A DNA stretch of 64,000 nt from Fuscovulum ytuae (GCF_029953595.1 NZ_CP124535.1:1334001-1398000); one strand, 5' to 3'; shown: positions 40,951-49,667, counted from the stretch's first letter. Numbers and translations: made by a program. Notes: generated from the sequence alone by a model not told the origin.

Positions 40951-42101
40951 CTTTTTTGTGTGCTGTCGCTGACAGTCTTCACCCCGGTCACAACCGAAGT
41001 GACAAAAGGCCGAAATCCTTGCCGGAACTGGCAATCCACAAAGCCTGCCGCGCTCAGAAGGCGCGTGATTTCCGCACCAGACCGCACCCGTCCGGTTTGC
41101 ATGGCCAGGGTGTAAACGGAAAAGTACACATCCGTTGCCCGATCCGGTGTGTCGCCACCCCCCATCGGCTCGGAAACCACGATCCGCCCGCCCTCAGGCA
41201 GCGCCGCCCAAACCGCGCGCAGCAGCTGCGCCACCGTCGCATCGGCATGGTCGTACAGCACCCGGACCAGTGAGATGGCATCCGCCCCGCTAGGCAGCGG
41301 ATCATCCCGGAACGACCCCGGCACGATTCGCACCCGCCCCCGCATCCCGGCTGCGGCGAACCGCGCCTCCGCGCCCGGCACCACGGCCGGCAGATCAAAG
41401 AGCGTCATCTCCAACCCCGGATGCGCACTTCCCACGGCGGTCAAAAAGGCCCCCGTCCCGCCCCCCACATCCATCAGATGCCGCACACCCCGGAAATCGA
41501 CCGCCGCCAGCGTATCCGCCGCGACCAAGCCCTGACTGTCCGCCATCAGCGCCGAATAGCGCGCGGCAAGCTCAGGGTCCGCCGCGCCCCCCGCGCCAAA
41601 GACATAGGGCCAGAACCCCGCCAGTTCCGGCTGCGTTTCGCCCCTGAAAAAGGCCACCGGATCGGCCAGATCGCGATAAAGGACGGGATGATGGCGCACC
41701 ATCGCCTCCAGCCCCGGCACGGCAAGAAAGGCCGCCCCCCGCACCGTCAACCGCCACATCCCCCGCCGCTCGGCCACAAGGCCAAGCCCGGCGCCCGCCT
41801 TCATCAAAATGGCCATCCGCTCGGTTGGAACCCCCGCAGGCCCGGCCAAGGCGGCCAAGGGCGCAGGCCCTTCGGCCAGCCGATGCAACACCCGGAACTC
41901 CACCAGCGCGAGCAGCGCCTGCGATTGCACGAAGCCTTGAACAATATCGAACAGCGCCACGCCCTCGGCGCGCGCCAAATGGCGCAACCCAGGCACCTTC
42001 GCGCAAAAGGCATGAAACCGTGGCGACAGGCCCAGCCGCACCGCCCAAGGCTGGCGCGCCCGCACAGGGCGGGCTGCGGGGCCTGCGGCCGCGTCGCTCA
42101 T
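40944..42101 (-). CDS. crtF: Demethylspheroidene O-methyltransferase
   Basis: 385 aa SAM-dependent methyltransferase that adds the 1-methoxy group of spheroidene. The SAM-binding motif is HLMDVGGGTGAFLTAVGSAH, followed by LVRVLYDHADATVAQLLRA and GGRIVVSEPMGGG. The ATG at 42101 (MSDAAAGPAARPV) overlaps the crtE stop as ATGA. Its 3' end overlaps the bchC control region. Confidence 0.95.
   Translation of the reverse strand: MSDAAAGPAARPVRARQPWAVRLGLSPRFHAFCAKVPGLRHLARAEGVALFDIVQGFVQSQALLALVEFRVLHRLAEGPAPLAALAGPAGVPTERMAILMKAGAGLGLVAERRGMWRLTVRGAAFLAVPGLEAMVRHHPVLYRDLADPVAFFRGETQPELAGFWPYVFGAGGAADPELAARYSALMADSQGLVAADTLAAVDFRGVRHLMDVGGGTGAFLTAVGSAHPGLEMTLFDLPAVVPGAEARFAAAGMRGRVRIVPGSFRDDPLPSGADAISLVRVLYDHADATVAQLLRAVWAALPEGGRIVVSEPMGGGDTPDRATDVYFSVYTLAMQTGRVRSGAEITRLLSAAGFVDCQFRQGFRPFVTSVVTGVKTVSDSTQKSV
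40957..40974 (-). promoter_or_regulatory. Third TGT-N12-ACA palindrome, inside the crtF 3' end
   Basis: TGTGTGCTGTCGCTGACA lies 6 bp from site 2 of the bchC promoter and within the last codons of crtF. It could be an extra PpsR half of a tetramer array or coincidental. Confidence 0.55.
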
Positions 42102-43003
42102 CCCCGCACCGGTTGCAGATCGACCGGCGTCATCCGTTCGGCATAGGCCCGCACCATCGCGGCCAGCATCGCCTCGCCAGGGCAAGACGGGATCGACGCA
42201 ATCGCGCCCCCCAGAATATCCTTCAGATGCCGGACAGCCCCCTGCACCCCCAGTTCCCGCACCGCCGAAGGCCGCGCATGGGCCGCATCCTGCCCCGCAG
42301 GCTTGCCCATCTCTGCCGCCGTCAGCAGCGCATCCTTCAAATCATCGGCCACCTGAAAGGCCTCGCCGATCCGCGCGCCCAATTCCTCCCACGGCTCGGC
42401 CTCCTGCCCCGCCGCGATGGCCCCCATCTGCGTCGCCGCGATGAACAGCGCCCCGGTCTTCGCGCGGTGATAGGCGGCAAGGTTCACCTCCGCCTCGCTC
42501 TCCCATCCTTGCCCGGCGCATATGCCGCCCGGCATCCCCGTCCGCTGCGCCAGAACGCGGATCAACTCCACCGCCCGCCGCGGATGATCCCCCGCCGCCC
42601 GCGCCAATACCTCAAAGGCCAACACGATCAGCGAATCGCCCGTCAGCACCGCCACCGGTTCGCCATAGGCGCGATGCACCGTGGGCTTGCCGCGCCGGAT
42701 ATCGGCATCGTCGAAACAGGGCAGATCGTCATGCACCAGCGACGCACAATGGATCAGCTCCAACGCCGCCGCCGCCGCATCCGTCAGATGCGGGCGATCA
42801 TCGCCACAGGCCCGCGCGACCGACACAAGAATCGTAGGCCGAATTCGCGCGCCACCGGGAAACACCGCATGATCCAGCGCCGCCCGCAGCTTTGCCGGGG
42901 CCTCGGTCCCGCCGATCGCCCCCTGCCCCAGCGAAAGCGCCGCGGCCACCGCCGCCTCGATCCTCAGGTCCATGCCGCCATTCACGCCGCCCGCAACGCC
43001 CAT
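42098..43003 (-). CDS. crtE: Geranylgeranyl diphosphate synthase
   Basis: 301 aa prenyltransferase making GGPP for carotenoids and the bacteriochlorophyll tail. The first Asp-rich motif is HDDLPCFDDADIRRGKPTVH and the second FQVADDLKDALL. The length fits CrtE. It is the first gene of the minus-strand superoperon, divergent from crtD across a PpsR-type control region. Confidence 0.96.
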   Translation of the reverse strand: MGVAGGVNGGMDLRIEAAVAAALSLGQGAIGGTEAPAKLRAALDHAVFPGGARIRPTILVSVARACGDDRPHLTDAAAAALELIHCASLVHDDLPCFDDADIRRGKPTVHRAYGEPVAVLTGDSLIVLAFEVLARAAGDHPRRAVELIRVLAQRTGMPGGICAGQGWESEAEVNLAAYHRAKTGALFIAATQMGAIAAGQEAEPWEELGARIGEAFQVADDLKDALLTAAEMGKPAGQDAAHARPSAVRELGVQGAVRHLKDILGGAIASIPSCPGEAMLAAMVRAYAERMTPVDLQPVRG

Positions 43004-43054
43004 GACCGTTCCTTTCGCTGTCCTGCCCCGCAGTCTCGCACCGCTGACGCAAAG

Positions 43055-43096
43055 TGTAAACTAAATCTTACACTCTGTTGTAATTCAGGATGGACA
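43055..43096. promoter_or_regulatory. crtE/crtD divergent control region with two PpsR/CrtJ sites
   Basis: TGTAAACTAAATCTTACA (43055-43072) and TGTAATTCAGGATGGACA (43079-43096), 6 bp apart. Both match TGT-N12-ACA and lie in the 123 bp between the two start codons. Confidence 0.85.
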
Positions 43097-43126
43097 ACTT
43101 CAAGGGCTTCCCTACACTCTGACGCC

Positions 43127-44686
43127 ATGCAACAGGACCGGGTCATCGTCATCGGCGCCGGGATGGGGGGCCTTGCCTCCGCCATCCGCCTTGCCGCATC
43201 TGGCCTGCAAGTGACCGTGGTCGAGGCCGCCGCAACACCGGGCGGCAAGGCCCGCGCCATCCCCTCCGCCGCTGGCCCCGTCGATACCGGCCCCACTGTC
43301 CTGACCATGCGGCACGTCTTCGACACCCTCTTCGCGCTGAATGGCGAAAGGCTTGACGATCACCTCACCCTGATCCCCCAGCCGCTCCTTGCGCGCCATT
43401 GGTGGCCGGGGTCCGACGCGCTCGACCTTTCCACCGACCGCGCCCAGAACGCCGAAAACATCCGCGCCTTCGCAGGCCCGCGCGAGGCAGAGGCCTTCCT
43501 GAAATTCGACCGCCTTGCCGAAGACCTCTTTACCGCCTTCGACGCCCCTGTGATGCAGGCCCCCCGCCCCGACCTCCCCGCCATCGCCCGCGCCGCGCTG
43601 GCTCGCCCGCGCCTCTGGCCCGCGCTCCTGCCGGGTCTCTCGCTTGAACGCTGGCTGAAAAGTCACTTCCGCGACCCCCGCCTAGTCCAGCTATTTGCCC
43701 GCTACGCCACTTATGTCGGCGGCCGCCCCACCCACTCTCCCGCCGTCCTGTCGCTCATCTGGCGGGCCGAGGCGCGGGGGGTCTGGGCCGTCCAAGGCGG
43801 GATGCACCATCTCGCCGCCGCCCTCGCCGCCTTGGCCGAACGGATGGGGGTGACCTTCCGCTACGCCACCCAAGCCGCCCGTATCCAGCGCCAGAATGGC
43901 CACGTCACGGGCGTGCAGATCGCCGATGGCCGCACCCTTCCCTGCGATTTCGTCGTCTTCAACGGCGACCCCGCCGCACTGGCAACGGGCCGTCTGGGCA
44001 GCGCCGCCGCCGAGGCGCTCCCCCAAAGCGCCAGCCAACCGCGCAGCCTTTCCGCCCTCGTCTGGGCCTTCGCCTCGCAGGCGACCGGCCCCAAAGCCCC
44101 CGACCTGATCCATCACAACCTCTTCTTCACCGAAGATACGACCCGCGAATGGGGGCCGATTGGCGACGGCAAAATGCCCACCGCCCCGACGCTTTATCTT
44201 TGCGCCGAAGACCGCACGCGCGGCCCCGCATCTGGCCCCGAACGGTTCGAGATCATCCTGAACGCCCCCGCAGGCCTGCCCGCGCTCCGCCCCGAGGATT
44301 TCCACCAATGCCGACAGATCACCTTCGACCGACTTTCCCGCATGGGGCTGACGCTGAACCCGCCGGGGCCAGAGGCGCTCACCTCTCCCGCTGCGCTGGA
44401 CCGGCTCTTTCCGGCCTCGAAAGGCGCGATCTATGGCCGATCACCCGAAGGGACGATGGCCAGCTTTCAACGCCCTCCCGCCCGAACCGCCCTGCCGGGC
44501 CTCTATCTGGCGGGGGGCGGGGCGCATCCGGGGGCGGGCGTGCCGATGGCAGCCCTCTCCGCGATGCACGCGGCCGAGGCGATCACGCAGGACCGGATTT
44601 CCGCGTCGAGGTCGGCCCCGATGGTTATGCGTGGTGGTATCTCGACGGCATCTCCGATGACGGAAAGCGCGCGGTCTCGGTCATAG
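43127..44686 (+). CDS. crtD: Methoxyneurosporene (hydroxyneurosporene) dehydrogenase
   Basis: 519 aa FAD desaturase of the CrtI/CrtD family that introduces the 3,4 double bond. The N-terminal dinucleotide fold is VIVIGAGMGGLASAIRLAAS and the C-terminal FAD motif GLYLAGGGAHPGAGVP. The ATG at 43127 is the family start. The last 25 or so codons (after HAAEAITQD) run on past the usual end of CrtD and overlap the crtC frame, where they encode non-family sequence, ending at TAG 44684-44686. Confidence 0.93.
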   Translation: MQQDRVIVIGAGMGGLASAIRLAASGLQVTVVEAAATPGGKARAIPSAAGPVDTGPTVLTMRHVFDTLFALNGERLDDHLTLIPQPLLARHWWPGSDALDLSTDRAQNAENIRAFAGPREAEAFLKFDRLAEDLFTAFDAPVMQAPRPDLPAIARAALARPRLWPALLPGLSLERWLKSHFRDPRLVQLFARYATYVGGRPTHSPAVLSLIWRAEARGVWAVQGGMHHLAAALAALAERMGVTFRYATQAARIQRQNGHVTGVQIADGRTLPCDFVVFNGDPAALATGRLGSAAAEALPQSASQPRSLSALVWAFASQATGPKAPDLIHHNLFFTEDTTREWGPIGDGKMPTAPTLYLCAEDRTRGPASGPERFEIILNAPAGLPALRPEDFHQCRQITFDRLSRMGLTLNPPGPEALTSPAALDRLFPASKGAIYGRSPEGTMASFQRPPARTALPGLYLAGGGAHPGAGVPMAALSAMHAAEAITQDRISASRSAPMVMRGGISTASPMTESARSRS

Positions 44687-45513
44687 GCTTCATCGGTTCG
44701 GTCTTCTCGCCCTGGTATGCCTGGTCGGGGCGGCGCAACCCGCAAAACCATGTCTGCCTCAACGTCGCCACCTACGGCCCCGGCGGCCGCTTCACCATGA
44801 CCGACCGCGGCACCGCCGCGCTTCGGCAGGAAAAGGACACCCTCACCATCGGCCCCTCCCGCATGCATTGGACGGGGCGGGAACTGGTGATCGATGTGGA
44901 CGAGGTTTCCTCGCCGCCCCTCATCTCCCGCGTCAGGGGGCGCATCACCCTCATCCCCTCGGCCATCACCGGGGTAGAGCTTGCCCTCCACCCCCGCCAC
45001 CAATGGCGCCCCTTTGCCCCCACCGCTCGCATCAAGGTGGAACTCACCCAAGGCCATGATTGGGAAGGCCACGGCTATTTCGACGCCAATTTCGGCAGCG
45101 CGGCGCTTGAGGCGGATTTTGATTTCTGGACATGGGGCCGCTTTCCCATGCGGGATCGCGCGCTGTGCCTCTATGACGCCACTTGGCGCGACGGCACCCA
45201 GCAGGATTTCGCGCTCGAAGTCAGCACGTCTGGCGAGGCGCGCGAAGTCTCCGCCCCACCCCGCACCGCCTTTGCTCGCACGAATTGGCTCGTCCGTCGC
45301 GAAACCCGCGCCGATCCCGGCACAAGGCCCCGGCAGGTGCTGCCCATGCTCGACGCGCCCTTCTATTCGCGCAGTGTGGTTGAAACCCGGCTGATGGGAG
45401 AGGTCACGCAAGGCGTGCACGAAGCGCTCGACCTCACCCGCTTCCGCCAACCGCTCTTGAAACCGATGCTGGCTGTCCGTGTGCCAAGGCGGGCGGGCTG
45501 GACCGCGTCCTGA
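44596..45513 (+). CDS. crtC: Hydroxyneurosporene synthase (carotenoid 1,2-hydratase), start unclear
   Basis: CrtC adds water to the 1,2 double bond of the carotenoid. Family sequence is continuous from about 44605: DGYAWWYLDGISDDG, then GFIGSVFSPWYAWSGRRNPQ, and later GHGYFDANFGSAALEADFDF. There is no ATG, GTG, TTG or CTG in this frame between 44308 and 44797. The ATG at 44308 would add about 100 residues of crtD shadow; 44797 would cut off the conserved N-terminus. An ATA at 44683 overlaps the crtD stop (ATAG). The start given is only where family-like coding begins. Confidence 0.85.
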   Translation, partial: DFRVEVGPDGYAWWYLDGISDDGKRAVSVIGFIGSVFSPWYAWSGRRNPQNHVCLNVATYGPGGRFTMTDRGTAALRQEKDTLTIGPSRMHWTGRELVIDVDEVSSPPLISRVRGRITLIPSAITGVELALHPRHQWRPFAPTARIKVELTQGHDWEGHGYFDANFGSAALEADFDFWTWGRFPMRDRALCLYDATWRDGTQQDFALEVSTSGEAREVSAPPRTAFARTNWLVRRETRADPGTRPRQVLPMLDAPFYSRSVVETRLMGEVTQGVHEALDLTRFRQPLLKPMLAVRVPRRAGWTAS

Positions 45514-45618
45514 CCGGAAATTGCGCCAATTTCCGGCGCGATTTCTGCGCGCAGAAATCGCCTGAAAATCTGACGCAGATTTTCGGCAGCCCTTCGCCGC
45601 AGCGTTGCGCAGCAACGC
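45514..45618. repeat. Array of four consecutive perfect hairpins after crtC
   Basis: The stems, in order, are: CCGGAAATT/AATTTCCGG (45514-45536); GCGATTTCTGCG/CGCAGAAATCGC (45538-45561); GAAAATCTG/CAGATTTTC (45564-45584); and GCGTTGC/GCAACGC (45602-45618). They begin at the crtC stop codon and lie between the converging crtC and tspO genes. They probably end or stabilise transcripts; none has a T-run. Confidence 0.75.
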
Positions 45619-45695
45619 CATTCACCGCGCGCTCTGTGCCCACAGTTTGCGGCACAAAACCCGGCACAGCCGTTATCGGCCAAACCCTTGAAATC

Positions 45696-46154
45696 TCAGG
45701 CCGCCACGTTGCGATACCACACCGACCGATTCAGCATGCCCGCCACCGTCACCCAAAGCAGATAGGGCACAAACAAAACCCCCGCGATGGCGTCATGCTG
45801 CCAAAAGGCGACCATGGTCGACGCCACCGCCAGCCACAACAGGAAGATGATCACCAGCCCCGCACCGATCCGCCGCAGCCCGAAAAAAACGGGCGTCCAC
45901 AAGGTGTTCAGCGCGATCTGCACAGACCAAAGCGCTAAGGCCTGCCCGTTATCGGGCATCATCGCCACCCGCGCCGCCGCTGCCGACATCGACAGATACA
46001 AAACCATCCACGCCACCGGAAACAGCCAATCCGGCGGCGTCCAGCGTGGCTTTGCAAGGCCCCGATACCATTCTCCCGGCTGGAACATCGCCCCCGTCGC
46101 CGCCGCCGCCCCGCAGGCCGCCAGATAGGTCAGAAACAGCGTGAGAAATTCCAT
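45696..46154 (-). CDS. tspO: TspO/MBR family tryptophan-rich sensory protein
   Basis: 152 aa five-helix outer-membrane/membrane protein. It has the family signature KPRWTPPDWLFPVAWMVLYL, WSVQIALNTLWTPVFFGLRR and a C-terminal SVWYRN. In R. sphaeroides TspO modulates photosynthesis gene expression in response to oxygen through tetrapyrrole export or sensing. It is in the normal place between crtC and crtB and probably in the crtI-crtB transcript. Confidence 0.95.
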   Translation of the reverse strand: MEFLTLFLTYLAACGAAAATGAMFQPGEWYRGLAKPRWTPPDWLFPVAWMVLYLSMSAAAARVAMMPDNGQALALWSVQIALNTLWTPVFFGLRRIGAGLVIIFLLWLAVASTMVAFWQHDAIAGVLFVPYLLWVTVAGMLNRSVWYRNVAA

Positions 46155-46232
46155 CGCGCCCTCCGCATGGTTGCGGGGTCGATCTAACCCGGCTTGGGGT
46201 TTCGTCCAAGAAAAACCTTGTGATCAGGGCCC

Positions 46233-47237
46233 TTAGGCCAAGCCGCGATCCTGCGCCTCGAGCTGTGCCAGCACCGCCAGCAGCGCATCAGACCGCCCCC
46301 GTCGCGCCTCGCCCCGCGCCGCTGCCCGCACCAGAAAGGCCACCTCCGGCTCCGGCCCCGCATGCAGCACCGCCGCCCTTGGCCCCAGCGCCGACACCGC
46401 CGCCTTCCCCGTCGCCGCCGCCAGACAGGCCAGCTTTCGGACACGTCCCGTGCTCGCCCGCGCCGTCACGCTATCCCCCCGCGCTCGGCGCACACAGCCG
46501 CCGATCGCGCCATAGATCATCCCAGCCGCATGAATGCCGGGGCGGCAGGACAGGGGCAGCGATGCCACCCCCGCCTCCGCCCGCGCATAAAGCCGATCCG
46601 CCTCATCCAGCAGCCGCAAGGCCGCCCGCGCCACCCCCGGATAGGCCTTTGGCCGCGCCAGAAATGCATCGGGATCAATGCCTTCCGCCCAAAGCCACGC
46701 CGTCGGCAGATAGATCCGCCCGGCCCGCGCATCCTCACCCACATCCCGCGCGATATTGGTCAGTTGCATCGCCAGACCCAGATCGCAGGCCCGCGCCAAG
46801 GCATCCGCATCGCGCACCCGCATCAGCACGCACATCATCGCGCCGACCGCCGCCGCCACCCGCGCGGAATAATCCATCACCCCCGACAGCGTCTCATAAC
46901 GCCGCCCCACCGCATCCCAGGCAAAGCCTTCCAAAAGCGCCTCGGGTAAGGCGCGCGGCATCTCAAACCCCTCGACCACCGCCGCAAAGGCGCGGTCCGC
47001 CGGCGCATTGGCAGGCGTGCCGCGATAGACCAGATCCAACCGATCCCGCAGCGCCAGCACCGCCCCCGCCTTATCGGACCCCTCATCCACCGCATCATCC
47101 GACATCCGGCAAAAGGCATAAAGCGCCAGCGCCGGGTCGCGCACCGCCCCCGGCAAAAGCCGCGACGCCGCATGGAAAGACAGCGATCCCGTTCGGATCG
47201 CCTCGCGGCAATGGGCCATGTCGCGCGGGTCGATCAT
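46233..47237 (-). CDS. crtB: Phytoene synthase
   Basis: 334 aa enzyme that condenses two GGPP to phytoene. The two Asp-rich motifs are MSDDAVDEGSD and NIARDVGEDARAGRIYLP. The ATG at 47237 (MIDPRDMAHCREAIRTGS) overlaps the crtI stop as ATGA; an upstream frame to 47414 is shadow of crtI. It works immediately before CrtI. Confidence 0.95.
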   Translation of the reverse strand: MIDPRDMAHCREAIRTGSLSFHAASRLLPGAVRDPALALYAFCRMSDDAVDEGSDKAGAVLALRDRLDLVYRGTPANAPADRAFAAVVEGFEMPRALPEALLEGFAWDAVGRRYETLSGVMDYSARVAAAVGAMMCVLMRVRDADALARACDLGLAMQLTNIARDVGEDARAGRIYLPTAWLWAEGIDPDAFLARPKAYPGVARAALRLLDEADRLYARAEAGVASLPLSCRPGIHAAGMIYGAIGGCVRRARGDSVTARASTGRVRKLACLAAATGKAAVSALGPRAAVLHAGPEPEVAFLVRAAARGEARRGRSDALLAVLAQLEAQDRGLA

Positions 47238-48814
47238 TCCGCAGCCATCCTCAATTCCTCGCGCTGTTTCAACAGTTTGGGCGCATCGGGGACAAGCATT
47301 CCCAAAACCTCCGCCGTCCCCACCACGCCGGGCAGCCCCGCCCCCGGATGCGTCCCCGCCCCGGCCAGAAACAGCCCCGGCAGTTCTTCCGAGATGTTGT
47401 GCGGCCGGAACCAAGCCGATTGCAGAATGCGCGGCTCGATGGAAAATCCCGCACCGTACGGCGACAGGTAACGGTCGCGAAAGGTTTCGGGCGTAAAGCT
47501 GATCTCCTCGGTGATGCGATCGCGAAAACCAGGGATCAGCCGCTCGTCCAGCATCTTCGCCATCTTGGCGCGGTAGCGCGGTTCCTCCTCGGCCCAGTCC
47601 ACACCATTGTCGAAACCAAGATGGGGAACCGGTGACAGGGCATAGAACGTATCATCGCCCTCGGGCGCACAGGACGGATCGGTCACGCTTGGCCGATGCA
47701 CATAAAGGCTCATGTCATCCGCCAACTTCCCGCGGATGAAGATATCCTTAATATGCTCCCGATAGCGGGGGCCGACGACGATGGAATGGTGCCCGACATC
47801 GCGCCACATATCGCGCGTGCCCTTCGTCCCGAAGTACCAGACATAAAGCCCCATGGACCAACGGGCATCCTTCACCTTGCGATCCGTCCAGCGCTTCCTT
47901 GGCAGGTTACGCAACAGCCGCGTATAGGTGTGGCCCGCATCCGCATTGCTGACGACAAGCCCCGCGCGCATCACCTCACCGGACATCAGCCTTACGCCCG
48001 CCGCGCGCCCATTTTCTGTAACGATTTCATCCACTTCCGTATTGTGGACGACCTCGCCCCCCTGTGCCGCGATCACCCGCGCCATGCCCTCGGCAATCGC
48101 CTGCACCCCGCCCATCGCGTAATGCACGCCAAAGGCCTTTTCCAGATGGCTGACAAGGATATACATCGATGTCACGTTGAACGGGTCACCCCCGATGAAC
48201 AGCGGATGGAAGGATAGCGCAAAGCGCAACCGCTCATCCTTCACCCGTCCCGCCGCATGAGCATAGACGGACCGATCCGCCCGCATCATCCCGAACTTCG
48301 GCAGCACCTTGATCAGGTCCCAAAGCCGATGCATCGGCCGTCGCCCCAGATCTTCATAGCCGAACCAATAGCGCGCTTCGCTATCCTTCAGGAACTTCTC
48401 GTAACCCTTTACATCACGAGGCGAAATCCGTCCCACCTCGGCCTTCATCAAGGCCTCGTCCTGTCGCGCGGTAAAGGTCGATCCGTCATCAAATCGGATC
48501 TCATAGAACGGCTCCATCGGCACCAGCCGAACATCCCGGTCAAAGTCCCGCCCGCAGGCCGCCCACAAATCGCGCAAGCCTTGCGGCACGGTCACAATCG
48601 TCGGCCCCAGATCAAAGCGATGCCCGCCTTTGGTGATCGAAGACCCGCGCCCGCCCACCCGATCCAGCCGATCGATAACCGTCACCCGCCACCCCTTCGC
48701 GCCCAACCGCATGGCCGAGGCAAGCCCCCCCAGACCTGCCCCGATCACGATGGCATGATCCGCCTCTAAGGGGGCAGAAACGTCGGCGGGGCGATGGCGC
48801 GATGTGTGTTCCAT
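47234..48814 (-). CDS. crtI: Phytoene desaturase (neurosporene-forming type)
   Basis: 526 aa FAD enzyme that desaturates phytoene. The N-terminal fold is AIVIGAGLGGLASAMRLGAK and the C-terminal motif GLFLAGAGTHPGAGLPGVVG. The ATG at 48814 (MEHTSRHRPADV) is preferred. In spheroidene producers CrtI performs three desaturations to neurosporene, which fits the pathway here. It is the first gene of crtI-crtB-tspO and is divergent from crtA. Confidence 0.96.
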   Translation of the reverse strand: MEHTSRHRPADVSAPLEADHAIVIGAGLGGLASAMRLGAKGWRVTVIDRLDRVGGRGSSITKGGHRFDLGPTIVTVPQGLRDLWAACGRDFDRDVRLVPMEPFYEIRFDDGSTFTARQDEALMKAEVGRISPRDVKGYEKFLKDSEARYWFGYEDLGRRPMHRLWDLIKVLPKFGMMRADRSVYAHAAGRVKDERLRFALSFHPLFIGGDPFNVTSMYILVSHLEKAFGVHYAMGGVQAIAEGMARVIAAQGGEVVHNTEVDEIVTENGRAAGVRLMSGEVMRAGLVVSNADAGHTYTRLLRNLPRKRWTDRKVKDARWSMGLYVWYFGTKGTRDMWRDVGHHSIVVGPRYREHIKDIFIRGKLADDMSLYVHRPSVTDPSCAPEGDDTFYALSPVPHLGFDNGVDWAEEEPRYRAKMAKMLDERLIPGFRDRITEEISFTPETFRDRYLSPYGAGFSIEPRILQSAWFRPHNISEELPGLFLAGAGTHPGAGLPGVVGTAEVLGMLVPDAPKLLKQREELRMAAE

Positions 48815-48830
48815 GGATTCGATGATAGAG

Positions 48831-48924
48831 TGTCTAGTTTGATTTACAATATCACAGGTCACATCGCCGCATAACGCCGTTTTCGCTTTCCCTTGGCAAC
48901 ATATAATGTCAGACTAAGTTTACA
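48831..48924. promoter_or_regulatory. crtI/crtA divergent control region with two distant PpsR/CrtJ sites
   Basis: TGTCTAGTTTGATTTACA (48831-48848) near crtI and TGTCAGACTAAGTTTACA (48907-48924) near crtA, 58 bp apart. Distant pairs are known to be bound cooperatively with DNA looping in related crt promoters. Confidence 0.85.
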
Positions 48925-48947
48925 CCATCCGACAGGAGGGTCGCGCC

Positions 48948-49667
48948 ATTTCCGTCACCAGCCTTAGCCTCTTCCGCTTCGACGGGGTTCTCCCGCGCCT
49001 TTGGGTGATCGGGCAGATGGGGGCCGCACGCCTTGCCCTGCGCCGCGAACGCCGCGCGCTGTTCTGGAAGCTCTGCGGTTCCGGCACCGGGGAAGGCTTC
49101 ACCCCTCGTCCGAATTGGGGCGTCTGGGCCATCCTTGCCACTTGGCCGGATGAATCCACGGCCCGCGCCGCCACCACTGACAGCCCCGTCTGGCAAAGAT
49201 GGCGCGCAAGGGCCGGGGAAAGCTGGACCATCTTCCTTGATCCCCTCTCCGCCCGTGGCCGCTGGGCCGGCGTGAACCCTTTCCTCCCCGACCTGCCTGG
49301 CCAGAACTCCCAAGGCCCCCTTGCAGCCCTGACCCGTGCCACGGTCCGCCCCTCGCGCGCGCTTAAATTCTGGGATCGCGTGCCCTCCATCTCTGCCGTG
49401 ATCGGCACCGACCCCAATGTCGCCTTCAAGATCGGCATCGGCGAGGTGCCGCTTCTGCATCAGGTCACCTTTTCCATATGGCCCGATACGGCCAGCATGG
49501 CCGCCTTCGCGCGTGGCGACGGCCCTCATGGCCGTGCCATCAAGGCCGTGCGGGACGGCAACTGGTTTAACGAAGAACTCTATGCCCGCTTCCGCCTTCT
49601 GGGCAGCATGGGCAGCTGGAACGGCGTCGATCCCTTGGCCAACCTCACCCCGGCCAAGGCCGCATGA
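48948..49667 (+). CDS. crtA: Spheroidene monooxygenase (AUU start)
   Basis: 239 aa enzyme that converts spheroidene to spheroidenone with oxygen. Family motifs SLSLFRFDG, WVIGQMGAARLAL, GEGFTPRPNWGVWAILATWP and KIGIGEVPLLHQVTFSIWPD are present. The frame upstream of the GTG at 49005 has no ATG/GTG/TTG/CTG back to a stop at 48915, yet family sequence continues to residue 3 of an ATT at 48948. That ATT has a perfect AGGAGGG 7 bp upstream. I take ATT as the start. It heads crtA-bchI-bchD-bchO. Confidence 0.88.
   Translation: MSVTSLSLFRFDGVLPRLWVIGQMGAARLALRRERRALFWKLCGSGTGEGFTPRPNWGVWAILATWPDESTARAATTDSPVWQRWRARAGESWTIFLDPLSARGRWAGVNPFLPDLPGQNSQGPLAALTRATVRPSRALKFWDRVPSISAVIGTDPNVAFKIGIGEVPLLHQVTFSIWPDTASMAAFARGDGPHGRAIKAVRDGNWFNEELYARFRLLGSMGSWNGVDPLANLTPAKAA

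Noticed and set aside
44308-45513. crtC starting at ATG 44308
   Set aside because: The added 95-100 residues are Arg/Gly/Pro-rich shadow of crtD with no CrtC similarity.
44797-45513. crtC starting at ATG 44797
   Set aside because: This would drop the conserved GFIGSVFSPWYAWSG region that is clearly family sequence.
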